From: Lepisosteus oculatus
Taxonomy: Eukaryota > Chordata > Actinopteri > Semionotiformes > Lepisosteidae
DNA: 64,000 bases
Reading direction: 5' to 3'
NCBI RefSeq assembly: GCF_040954835.1
Contig: NC_090700.1
Span: 19,759,501 to 19,823,500 of the forward strand
The position numbers and the translations under genes are program-made. Under the pieces are notes generated by a model. The model was given only the letters and a program-made list of their open reading frames with translations, was not told the origin of the DNA and ran no database searches. Shown here piece after piece: positions 11,513 to 24,300 of this stretch. The first letter of the stretch is position 1. Each line of letters begins with the position of its first letter.

Positions 11513-12360
11513 CTAGGATCTGGCCTCTTGGGGCGTCTCCACTGGCTCAGTGGATCCAGACGACTCCACGGCCTTTGGCTCCATAGTCACGTCCGAAGAC
11601 GCTGTGGGCTCAGGGTCCGGCGTGGGCAGTTCTTTCTCGGAGGACGCAGCTTGCTCAGCGGTGTCCGAGTCACGGTATCTGTCAGTACTCTCTGCCTCGT
11701 CAGCCTTCTCCCGGCCACGGTTGTCCTCCCTGTCTCTGCGCGACTCACGCTCCCTGGTACTGTCTCGGTCACGGTGTCCGCTAGCCCGCCTGCTCCGTTC
11801 CTCGCCGTCCCTGGGCCGCTCGTGCTCTGGGCTCCGGCCCCAGTCCCTCCGGTCGCGGCCATACTCGTCGTGGCGGCCGATGTAGCGATCCCTGCCCTCC
11901 GGCTCCCCCCGGCCCCCAGCCCCTCCACCGGCCCCGCCCCCGAAAGGCCGCCTCCCGAACCGGTCCTGCTCCCGCTCGCGCCCCGGGCCGAAGCCCGGCC
12001 GCTCGCTCCTGAACTGCCTGCCGTCCCGCTCGTCGGGCCCCTCTGGGGGGCCTCTCGGGCCACCGGGCCGAATGAAGGGGCCGTGGGGGGAGAATGGCCC
12101 CCTCAAGCTGTGAGGTGGCGGGATGCCGTATCCCCCGGGCGGGGGCTCTCTGTGCAGGAGCTGGGGGGGTCCCCTGTGCATCATCTGGGGAGGCATGGGC
12201 ATGTTGGGGCGAGGCGGGAGCAACGGGAAGCGCTGCATGTGGGGTGGAGGGACTCCTGGGGGCCGCTGAAGAGGGATCATACCAGGCCGGGCTCCTAACA
12301 GACCCCCGGAGGGGGGCTGCAGATTCATTACTGGGCCACCTGGAGCACCCACTTGACTAC
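11513..12360 (-). CDS. SCAF4: SCAF4 exon 20 (terminal coding exon)
   Basis: This exon holds 283 codons including TAG. It contains GLLGARPGMIPLQRPPG, HMQRFPLLPPRP, a Gly-rich stretch and the Arg/Asp/Glu tail ending PQEARS. Tandem CAGCAG acceptors allow a start at 12360 or 12363. It is GC-rich compared with the flanking introns. Confidence 0.95.
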
Positions 12361-15300
12361 CTGCTGAAGAATCAAAAAGGCAGAGTGTAAGACTGATATG
12401 TTTTAAGCTCTGACACATCTAAAACAAAAAAACAAAAGAGAAGGGAAAACACTCATCACTCCCATTTCATGGTTAAGGCAACGGTTATTCACACTTCCAA
12501 TCTTGACAAATAAAAAGCTTTAAAAACATTAGAACAAAGGCTACAGACTAAAGAATGCTATATGAACAATTCTTCAGAAGCTAGTGAACGATGTGTGTTT
12601 AAGTACGAAGCCTTGGATATCTTTGTTCTATCAATCCAACCTATCCCACTCCCTTAAACGAGTAATTGTTTTGTTCATGATACACCATCTATCCATTCCT
12701 CCGCTTTCTGCTGCGTCCAGTTTAGGGTCTCAAAGGAGCTGGAGCCTATCCTGGCAAGCAACAGAAGCAAGGCGGGTTACACCTTGGATCAGATGCCAGT
12801 CCATCACAAGGCAGACAAATACAAACAAAGACATGTACATACTCACACCTGGGCCAGTTTTCCCATAAGCCAATTAACCTACCCGTATGTTTCTCGACTG
12901 TGGGAGGAAACCAGAGCACCCAGAGAATACAAATGCAAACACTGGGGCATACAAACTCAATAGTAAAGGAAATGAAATCTACTACTGCTTCAGTGTACTT
13001 ACTAAGGCCAGCCATGGGCTGTGGCATAGACACGGGAAGGTTGGTGCCGATGCCCTGGTTCAGTGCTGGTACCGATCCATACAACTTGGAGTTATCTGTA
13101 GGTTCAGAATTGGTTCTCACACCAACAGCAGAGGAGGCCTGATTCCCACTTGAAGTGTCCTTTGTAGTATCTTCTCCCGAACTTCCAGCTAGTTCAAAAA
13201 TCCAACAAGGTAAGGAAAGGGCAAACACAAATCAGAAACACCAAATCAACCTAACCAAGCATGTTTTTGAAAAGTGGAAATTAACTAGCATCTGAGAAAA
13301 TCCACATGACCATTGGGAGACCATGCAAACTCCACATAGAAGGCTCCCCAGTCAGCAAATATAACCAAAGACTCAAGAGCAGCACTTACAGCATGCATAT
13401 TTCTGTGCTGGACCTGATAATGCTTCCAATAAAGAGTAGTTGTTCCATGCATTCTTACCAAGATCAATATTTATAATCATAAGAACAGCTAATGACAAGA
13501 ACAGGCCATTCCGACCACAAATGCTGTGTCAAACCCAGATAAGGTTTTCCAAGCAATCCTTTCCATATACTGATCGTTATCTGTGATGTAAAACTGTCTT
13601 AAACAGTGAAGTTTCCAGTTTGTGCTCTCTTGACTGTACGTATTCTCCATGACCTACACTTTTGAAACCTGATAAATCTTCCTTTTGTCTTTTCCTAAAC
13701 CTATAAAGATACAATTCCTTCAATATTGCACCATAAATAACCTTAAACTCCAGAATAAATCCTGCTGCCCTCCTCTGGATCTGCTCAACATTTTATCACT
13801 GATCTTAAGAATGTGTACTGCAATAGAAGGGCAACCGACTACAGTGTCCGAATCTTCCACATCTGGTCATGACACTTACATGTTGGGACGCTGACAGCAG
13901 CATTAGGAGGTAAAGGTCCTCCTGTGGCCATCGGAGGCACAGTGCCGGGGGGCAGGAATCCTGCATTAGCGTGAAAAAGAAAATATCTTTTAAGCGACGA
14001 TGCTGAAATGTTAACACTTATGCTCTCCGTTCATAGTATCAGCAATCCCCAGTTAAATCAATAAATCAATAGACTTTCAGTAGAAAGCAAAGTATGGTTG
14101 GTGTGAGAAGACAGATTTCCACCTTATTCCCTGACTGGAACAACCTCCGGCTCAAAATCGTGTTGAAAAATCAATGGAATGTCCAGTTCAGTCCCAGACA
14201 TTATTACCTCCATCACAGCCTCAACTAAAGGCAAACCTGCTCCAGTTAGAGGGATGGGCTACAAAAGCTGTTCTTGCTGCAATCAGATGTCCAAAAAGTA
14301 TCTGATATGGTAGCCAATAGTTTGGTCAGCAAATTTAGCATAAGTGGAAGTTTGCCCTTGTGTGACATTCTTAAGCCTCTAAGCCTCTAAGAAGATTCTT
14401 ATGCCTCTAAGCTGTAAAGGAAAGCTTCAAGGAAGACCAGCATGAATGGGATATGAGCTCTACATTTCTGCCAGTTCTAAGTTTCACTGAAATCTGGGAA
14501 TTCTTCTGCCTGCCCAGGGACCTTTGAGGGAATTCATCAAGCCAATGAATGACATGCCACCTCTGACAGCACCTATTCATCATTTTGACAAGGCCATAAG
14601 AAGTGTCTTTTCTTTTCTGGTCTGAGTGTGTAATAAATGAGTGTAATGACTAAGCTGAACTCAAATACCTGGTGGCATCTGAAGGGGGTTGAATCCAGGC
14701 CGCATAAAGGGTGGAGGTGGCGGAGGGGGCACTCCCGGTGGGAAGGCTGGAGGAGGCAGCCCCATGTGAGCTGGAAATCCGGGGGGCTGCAGAGCTCCGA
14801 CGGCTCCCATTGGCTGAACTGAAGGCACCTAGAAGAAAAGAAGAAAAGACAGGACTGTTGGCTGCCGGTTAAAGAACAAATGGCTGAGAAACGCCAGCAG
14901 CAGTTCACTCCATCCTCCACATGCCAGCAAATTGAGGACGAAAGCAGTGGATAGAAATGAGGTGCAAGCAAATAAAGTGACAGAATTACTTTTCAATGTG
15001 AAGATGTATTTCAATTACAGAGGAATGCAAAAACCCACTATAGTAATTTTCAGATCTTCTGGTGCCCCCATTAATAATGTATCATATTTAAAAACAAAAC
15101 CAACACAGAAGGAAGCCATTTGGCCCATCTAGAATGGAAGATGAACAAGAATTGCTTCTTAAAATTTTTTAAAAAGTCAGCTTCAACAGTCTGGTTGGTG
15201 ACGTGTTTGAGGCCCCATGACAATTTCCACTTGTAACCTTTGGTTCTTTGGATAATTCCTGCCTTTTTAAGTAATGAAACAGTGTTAAAATTACAAAGAC

Positions 15301-18300
15301 ATTTCACTCCAAGGTGAGCAAAATAAGATGGTACAAGGTATTGGCAGCTTTCAAATTAATCACATTTGATGCAAAACAAAACTGCAGACACGCTGAAATT
15401 TAATTTTCAGATAAGACATCCAATCTGTAACATTATGCAATTCACAGTTGTTTAGAGTTTAAAAAATTGATAGGGGGAGATGTAAAGTTTTGCCCAACTG
15501 TAATTTCTGTACATCTAAAGAAATATCTGGACTGATGTCTAAGATCAACTGTATCATCCTGTTTTCCTATTTCGGCACAAGTCTTGTTGGTGGCTGTGCT
15601 ACACTTCTCGGTTTCTGGAGATAGGGTAGAGATTGGACCAGTTTATAAGCTTACTCACCTTTAAACTTGATTAACCTAGCCATCTGTGAACCATTCCAGA
15701 GAGGAGAACAATTTCCTTTTCATTTATTTTTAGAATAACTCATTACAATTATAGACATGGACATAACACAGCAGCAAGCCAATTATGAAATATTGTACAT
15801 TTACTTATTAAGTACAGCACAATACATGACATTTATCAATGGTATGAGTATAAGCCTGTATAGGAAAATGACAGTTTATGTTCTAGTTAATTAACTAATT
15901 TAATAAATCGTTATATCTACAACTTCACATGTACCTTAAAACCTTAATGTATTTTCCATAAACTTAGATGAGCTAACAGGACAATTAAGTATAGTTCAAC
16001 AAGGACATAGGTATATGCTTAAGGTTTGCAATGGTAGCTAAAATCACTCCTGAAGATGTTTTTCTACATTTTAAATTCTGTTGTGACACAGTTGGCAGTT
16101 TTCCTGACTCTTACATATGGCTAGTTTTCAGGAACTTAATATACAAAATTACAGATGTATCCTTAAAGACCGAAGTTCACTGATTATTTCAGTATAATCA
16201 TATTCTGTAAAAACACAATTCACACATTACTCTTTATCAAGTGAAAATGAACTACTACTTGTTGAATTTTTCCTTTAAGGTCTCAAACTGGTGAAAGAAT
16301 GGACAGGCATGGAATAATATCTTAATAATACACCAATTTCCCTACAAATAAAAATCACATACATTCACATCCAATGACAAGGGTGGTCGGGTCTCTCCAG
16401 CCATGAAATTCGGGCAACATGTCTGAATGTTGTCAAATGTTTTGTGTAAAAAAAAAACACAATTCAAACTATTTCTTTTACAAAGATCAGATTTTCACTC
16501 ACTGTGATACCTGCTTGAGACAGCAACTGTTGCATTTGGTTTCAGAACACCAGGTATTGAAGATCTAATTTCCTCTCACCCTCCAAGAAGAAACCATGTG
16601 CTCTTAATGTTAGTTAGGAATGCTTCATGATGTTTTTTTTTAATTAACACTTTTTCTGTTGTGGGAGGCCCTAAGACTGTTTATTGCAGTTGTCATCTTT
16701 CAACTGTGATCTCCTAATGAAAATAAAGTTGTAATATAATACCAAATGGTTGAAAACCAAGTAAAATAAACAAAAAGCTAAAACTACTTTATAAAGGTAC
16801 TGGAACCTTAAGATAGGGGAGTGGGGGAACTTCAACACGTATCAGGACATTTTGGTTGAACACCTGGTTTAAGCTTCAAAATATTTAACATCTATGCATA
16901 ACAAAGATCCAAAGCACATGTCCAAATCAACAAAATAGAAAAGGATAAAGACATAAAAAATGTTCTAAATGGCCATCTCCAACTCCAGAATTCAATGCAC
17001 TCTAATATTTGTGGTTCAAACTCAAGAAGCTGCTTTCCATACTCAAACTCTGAAGGGCTCGGAGTAATTCAGTCCAGAGGAATGGTAAAGAATACCCCAC
17101 AAGAAATGCCCGAACCTCAGAGCAGATCACAGAAGATATCCAGTCAGTGTAATTCAAGCCAGAGGAGAATTTATAAGAGGAGTGAAAATATGCATTGAAG
17201 ATGAAAATTCTTTGAATTTCTTCTAGCAAGACATTATCCAATCCATAAATGTTTTATATTCTCGGTTCCTAGATCATTGTGAGTTTCAATAACTCTGGAG
17301 AGCACTGATATAACGGCTATTACGTAGGACTCAGTAAAGACTGTGATTAATAAAATATCTTCCACATAAGATCACCGACATTTTACTGCATGACCAAAGT
17401 CTTAGGATCTTAGGACCTTTCATAAAATTTTCACAACAATTTTGAGGTCTTGATTATTTTTTTAAATTATCATCTCAAAATCACATTAGCAATGTTCACC
17501 ATAAAGAACAAAGAGCTACGTTTCTGTCATGTTGGTTCATTTATGTTATGTCACTCATTTAACACCATCTGGTGTCATAGGCCATGGGGGAATAAAAGCT
17601 CCTGTAAACAATATACATTATAAATCCTGGCTTCATTCTTTACACATCTGAGTTTGATAATACTAAGAAGAAAAAAATGTTTGTTACCGTCCCCTCTGAG
17701 GACTTAAAATTACTTACTGTAAGATTGTATTCTGTCTCTGCACAGCTAATTGACTACTTCCAGCAAAATGTCTTGTTATGAGAATTATTTGGTAATAATT
17801 TTCATTAACATTTTAGCTTCTGGAATAAACATTCCTGGAATGGTGTCTTTCAAACTTACTTGTATATTTGTAATGCAGTTTGTTGTTACTTCAAGCATAT
17901 TATTTTTTCTCCAAAGTATTCTTCTGGAGCCCTAGAGACATTATCCATGATCTTCATAAACCTTTCATGTTTAGGTAAATTACATTGGCTTCAATAACCC
18001 AAGGAATTTTTTAATTCAGAAGAATGTCTGAAGAATTCATATACTATAAGTTTCTTCACATTTAAGAAATTCTGTTCAAATAAGCTTTTGTGAAAAGTCC
18101 AAATGCTTTGATCATGCCCATGTTATGATAACTGTGAAAGCAGGAACTACTTTAAATCTCTAAGTAACTGGAACATCACATTTCCAGAATATTTAGTTTT
18201 GTGAATTTTGGTTTTAGAACCTGGTTTCGTTATCTTCCTGCAACATGTAGAAATGTCACACTGCAAAATATAATCAACGGCTGGATCCAGATCCATAAAT

Positions 18301-21300
18301 CATACTGTAGGTAAAATTCTTTTCCAGTCTTGCAGTCTTAATAGTGCAATAACTGAGAATCTGAAGTAAAACAAATGATTAAAACAGGATCTCTGCCAAT
18401 ATAGAAGGCAATAAGGTGTTAAGCAAAATCAAACAGCTCGAAACTACCTTTATAAAACAAATACAAATTGCAGATAGCTGGACTGCCAACACCTTATATT
18501 TAAGAACCAGGATCCAGAGGATTGAGTGTGATATTTACCAAGTTAAAGTCATGGCCATGTGTGCAGAACTTATTGTCGCTACTAATGTCTTAGGAAAGGG
18601 ATTTGATGGCTTAGTGATTGATTTTAACCCATTTACACAGCCAGAACTGCCTGACTTCTCAGTTTCATTTTTTATACAACGACAGAATACATTTATAAAA
18701 TTACTGCATTCTTAGGTGCAAAAGTTTTGGAATCTGTGCCCAGATATCTGCCAGATTTTTGTTTCACCATTCTTACCCGATCTTAAAGCATGAAGCCAAA
18801 AGGACCATCTTCCTGTACGCATCTCCCTGACAATGTAGGCCTTTTTATTGCATGTAATCTTTTCATTTTGTCTATTTAAGGCTAAAAGATTGTGTTATGA
18901 TTGATTATGAACTCATCACTACCATTTACCAGCATAAGCACTACAGGTGAATTGTCTTAATGTGTTAGCTCCCTATCTACTCAGGGGAAGGCTATGTGAA
19001 TCGTAAAGCTTCAAAATAAAGCCCAAATCCCCATAGATCCACTCCACTGATATCAGCTTTGTGTTCAATTTTTTCATGTTACTGTTTACCTACCCATGAA
19101 GTTAATGCACCCCAGTCTTTAGATGTGTCAGCAAAGAAAGGTAAACCTATCCTTACCTACATCACTGGTTCCAACATTGACTATGACAACTGGATCCACT
19201 CTGGCTCTGGCCAGGTGCCTCTTCATTCGCTTTAGAAGATCTCCAACCTTAGTACCCATAGGCAGTCATCCATATACCTTTCCTAGTGTGCAAGATACTG
19301 CCTTGGTTAAAGAATAACCAACTACAGCTTCATTTATTTGGGGAATAGTTTACAATCTGATGGTCATATGTTAATTAATGTGGTTCATATTTTATGAGTT
19401 ATTAAACCTCAGCTGTTGCCAGACATCTGTCCCATAGACACAGGATTTTCATTAGCTTAATGTAATATTAAAAAAACAAACACTCTTCCTCATAGGAAAG
19501 GAAACCACATTACAAACGGTGTGTCCACATGTGTAAACGCTTAAGTTTTCTTTCATTCAAAGTTTCATTTTTAGTTTTCCACATTATGGGATTGTTAATA
19601 TAAATATGCAGTGTTTTTCTTCCAGTTCATAGACCCAGGCCATAAACAGAATTAATTTGATAAAACAGCTTTGGCTTCAATACCAAAACAGAGAATATTT
19701 GAAAGTTTTCTGGTGTAGATTGTCCAATAAATTCATTTACACATTATATTTGCATCCTCATAAAATATTTAGTGTGCACTTTTATACACCAATAAACACA
19801 AATCCAGGTTGAATTCCTGGGGAGAAAACACGTTTTATTTTTCTACAATTGGTATATATTTTTCTAAACTGACAACTTTATAACCATGTGTGTCTAACTG
19901 TTTACATCCAAACAGGTTATTTTCTTGAGCACTTAAGAAGTTAGCAGCATTCACCTTGAAGTCACCTTACAATTGCAAATACTGCAACTGCTTCAAATAA
20001 GATCAGATAAACAACAAACCCAATATACTGTATGCTTTTTTCCCCATGCCCTGATGTACTTTTTCCATCTCTATAATGAAATGCATAGTTAAAGACATTT
20101 AAAACTACCCATTTTCTTAACCTTCTGGGAAAGGAAAGGTACATCCTTAATATATGAGACTTACATTTCCTAACTTATATTAACAACACACAAATCCCGA
20201 TGAAATGTCATTGATCAAATTAAAACTTAAACAATACTTAACACTTGAACATAATAGATGAAGAATATTTGAAAGAAAAGGTAATATATTATGGTGTATG
20301 CATTGAAGATAAAAGCCTTAACTGAATTTTAAAACAAAAAAGTTATTTTTTATTGGAATGTTCACAAGTTTTTGTTTGATATGGTATTGGACACCTATTA
20401 AATACAGAAATACCTTACCCCAATGTAAAAATTTTGTCCAGCCTGTTTACCAAGTACTGAAGAGCTGCATTTTCCTGCAACATATCAAAATCTAAATGAT
20501 GTGACTTATGTGATGTTCTTAGTGGAGAGAAAAAAAGGAACATGAGATCCTTGACCCAAACTTTATGCTTCATAGGAATGTTTTGCCATGTGCATTTCAC
20601 ATGCATATATTTGGTAAGCACATGACAATGTAGTATACAGCCACTGCAACATCTTGGTTATTTTCAAACTTGATTACAAGACTGCAGGTTTGACAGCAGA
20701 GGCAGAGACTGCCGTGATGGTACGCTGTGTATGAGCACAAAAAGACCATAGGGACCAATGGTCATTTTATACAGCCTGAGTACAGGACTTGTAAACAGAT
20801 GCTATGTTACCAGCAGCCATATCACCCTGTAACTCAAAACTGGCAACCCACTGAAGCTAAGCAGGTATGAGCCTGGTCAGTACCTGGATGGGAGACCTCC
20901 TGGGAAAAACTAAGGTTGCTGCTGGAAGAGGTGTTAGTGGGGCCAGCAGGGGGCGCTCACCCTTCGGTCCATGTGGGTCCTAATGCCCAAGTATAGTGAT
21001 GGGGACACTATACTGTAAACAGGCGCCGTCCTTCGGATGAGACGTAAAACCGAGGCCCTGACTCTCTGTGGTCATTAAAAATCCCAGGGTGCTTCTCGAA
21101 AAGAGTAGGGGTATAACCCCGGTGTCCTGGCCAAATTTCCCATTGGCCCCTAACCCATCTATGAATTGGCTATATTTCTCTGCTCTCCTCCCCACTAATA
21201 TAGCTGATGTGTGGTGAGCGTTCTGGCGCACTATGGCTGCCGTCGCATCATCATCATCCAGGTGGATGCTGCACATTGGTGGTGGTGGAGGGGAGTCCCC

Positions 21301-24300
21301 ATTACCTGTAAAGCGCTTTGAGTGGAGTGTCCAGAAAAGCGCTATATGAGCGTAAGCAATTATTATTATATTATGTTCAACAATTAATAGACAGATCCTT
21401 ATGTCTGTAGGGAGCATTAAGGGACAAGCTCTACTTCATTCATGTTTTTACCACTACTATTGAACCAGTCACCATGAAGTTCTGCACACAGTCTAACAAG
21501 GCAACGGAGGTGCTCATGGAGTTAGAAGTAGCGTATACTACCTGCATCATTATAACCTCCCCCATGTTTTCCTGACCAGCCTTGTCACACAACATGGCAC
21601 CCAATGGACACTCTTGGGGAAGACCTTGGTCACCACAGTGTCTTCAGCAGTTAGAGGATCTTCTTGTCCAGGAGTTGAGCAGGATAACCCAGGAACTCAC
21701 TCAGACACTTGGGTCAACGAGACAGCTCTGTACAGCCATACAAGATTGGTGGAATAGCTTCTTTTCAGCTGAAGTCTTTCTTATAATTGGTGTGGTAACT
21801 TTCAAATCTGAAGACTACTGCAAGTATATTTTTTAGTGAGCTAGAAAATACAGGCCTGACTGACAAATGTAGCCCCATCACTCTCAAAGGCTAATGAAGT
21901 CCTTAGGTGCTTTATTAAAGCTGGTCTGTATATAAACCAATGACTGAGACATCAACTTTTTAAACAGAAGAAATAAGCAAGTAAATAAAAACCCTTTGGG
22001 AGAAAATTTCTTCCGCAAAAATCTGTCAAGTTTTATTCTTGAAGTTTATTTTGTAACTAAATTCATGATAATGTGCTGCAAAAGGAATCAAGCATTAAAA
22101 ACAATTACTACAAAGGTAAATTTCTTTTAAAAGGAGGAATCCTGAAAAGATTAATCACAATGACTGCAGATATACCTATTGTTTTTTGTTTTAAGTTATT
22201 AATATTAGTGAAACATTTCTACGTTTTTTTTATCCTTGGTGGAATTGCTTTAACTCTCTACAGATTGTACAAAGACTACAATAAATTATACATTTTATCT
22301 TGTGAACAATACAAATATTGCTCAAGAATTTCATTCAAATTTCTTAAATAGTTTGGTAACAGTACTTACTGTTCTTACTGTACATGGGAAGTTTTGATGT
22401 CTGCCATCTCAGGATCCATCAACAGAATTAGCAGTAGATGTATACTTTGATAACACAACCAAAATGTATATGATAACATTCTGTGATAAAAACAAGCATG
22501 ATTTTGTTCTGGGGTGTTTCAGATGCTGACAGACATAGCTTAAACAATCACCTGTGGATTAAGTGGAATAAAAAGTACATGTACCATGAAGGCTTACTGT
22601 ATTTTTATGCATGTAAACAAAAAGTTGGGGAAATCAAACTCTCGTAAACCTCATTATTATTACTGATTATTGTTGATCACTCATTATTGAGCTCTAATTA
22701 TTAAAACCTGGCCAAAAAAGACTGACAAGGCCCAGGCTCTCATCAAAGAGTTACGATGCTATTATAGTGATTTTACAATTTATGGTGTTCCAATAAGCAA
22801 AAGCTCTGCAAACATATGTACTGCATGAAAAAAAAAGACTGATAAACTTCAGCAATAACAAACTAATCAAAATATAATTGACAAAAGTCCGTAATGAACA
22901 GAAGATACCTATTAAAAGCAATGCTGCATGTGATTATCAAAAGTTGAACAAATTGGGTTTTGCATGGTATTACTGTCACTATTATTCTCTTGGTCCTGGA
23001 GAGCAGCAGATCACCACTGGTAATGCATAATTAGTTGAGACAAAGACTTTAAGCCAGAGCTAATAAATTAAGGGGGGGAATCAAGGGAACCTATTCATTG
23101 AAGACAGGAATTAAAACCAGATGACACACCAGCCCTCCTGAACCAGGAGTGAATATTAGTGAAATCACTATGTGATTTGTTTAAATGGTATTTTTATCAG
23201 GAAGTGAAAGTTTCAGTTGTGCTGAGAAAAAATAATACTTAATTGTTTAATTTAGTCTTGTTGGAGTTATTGAAATAAGATTTCTGAAAGCTTCTTCATC
23301 AATAAACATTTACTGTTTTTCCTGGAAAACTGTCTGTCAATTATAATGCAATTGTTCAACATTTATATATTTTGAGGTCACATGCAATGTTATTTACACT
23401 TGAAATAATGAATAGATAGTTGTTTCCCCCCTGTTTGGGTAAGATAGTTTTACCCTGTATCTCTTTGAGGTAAAATACAAGCTCATATCACATAACTTCA
23501 GAAAATGCTGGTTGTTCTGTGTTTGGTATTTGAGCAGATAAAGAATCTGCAGTAAAAGTCATTTAAAGGAGCATTTAATTGATGCCAAGAACACTTAAAG
23601 ACATTTGTCTTGCCTTCTCAGAGTAATTTAAAAGCAACCAGAAGGTTTTTTGTGATTGAAGGCAGTCTGTCTTTGAACAAAAAAAAGCTCACTGTACCAG
23701 GGAAACCAGGAAATTGGCTTTGTAAGGGACATGCACCGTCCTGGAAGAAAGTGCATGACCACACTGGCCCAGAAGCATCATGTTTGTCTGATTCATCTGC
23801 CTAAATGTTTTCAGACTGCAGTATGTACAGCAAAAGAAACTCCACAAAAAAATAACCTTCCATACGGACAGCGACAGCTTGCCATTTGCATGACTGGAGG
23901 GCATTCAGTGGTAACATGGGCCAGAGAACATTAGAGGCAACAGCAGACTCGCAACGTTTAGTTCACCACTGAATTACATTCTGTTAACGGAAGAACTGAC
24001 GGACATCAATATGTGTAGAATCTCCACGGTGAGAGATATGTTGACTGTTGCACCAGATAAACCAACTGGTGGGGCTTTGAAAGCATAATGAGGAGGAATG
24101 ACTTTAAATACAAGAATGCCCTTAGAGCAGATTGAGGCCAACCTACTGTTCAGTGACAAACTAACAATTCCCCATGCCTTTTAATTTCTTACAAACAAAT
24201 CTGGAAGTGTCCATTTTCCAGAAAGACAAAGCAAAATCGCACAGCACTAGGATCATTAAGAAAAAATGCACAGTGGTCAGTTCTGCCTCCTGACCAGCTA

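Noticed and set aside
11587-12063. 158-codon open frame in another minus-strand frame of exon 20
   Set aside because: It overlaps the real SCAF4 frame and reads as Gly/Ala/Arg/Thr low complexity, a shadow of the GC-rich repeats.
11528-12298. 256-codon open frame on the plus strand opposite SCAF4 exon 20
   Set aside because: It is the antisense of a GC-rich, Arg-rich exon; low-complexity codons make stops rare. There is no family similarity.
18416-18715. 99-codon open frame on the plus strand in the SCAF4 intron
   Set aside because: No family match, no splice context and no start support; it could be chance or repeat relic.
20812-20930. Possible 5S rRNA gene
   Set aside because: The similarity covers only the head, with many substitutions, and it continues into a SINE body with dispersed copies.
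20980-21417. 145-codon minus-strand open frame
   Set aside because: It lies almost wholly within the 5S-derived SINE; the related 138-codon frame at 57230-57646 is the same sequence in another copy.
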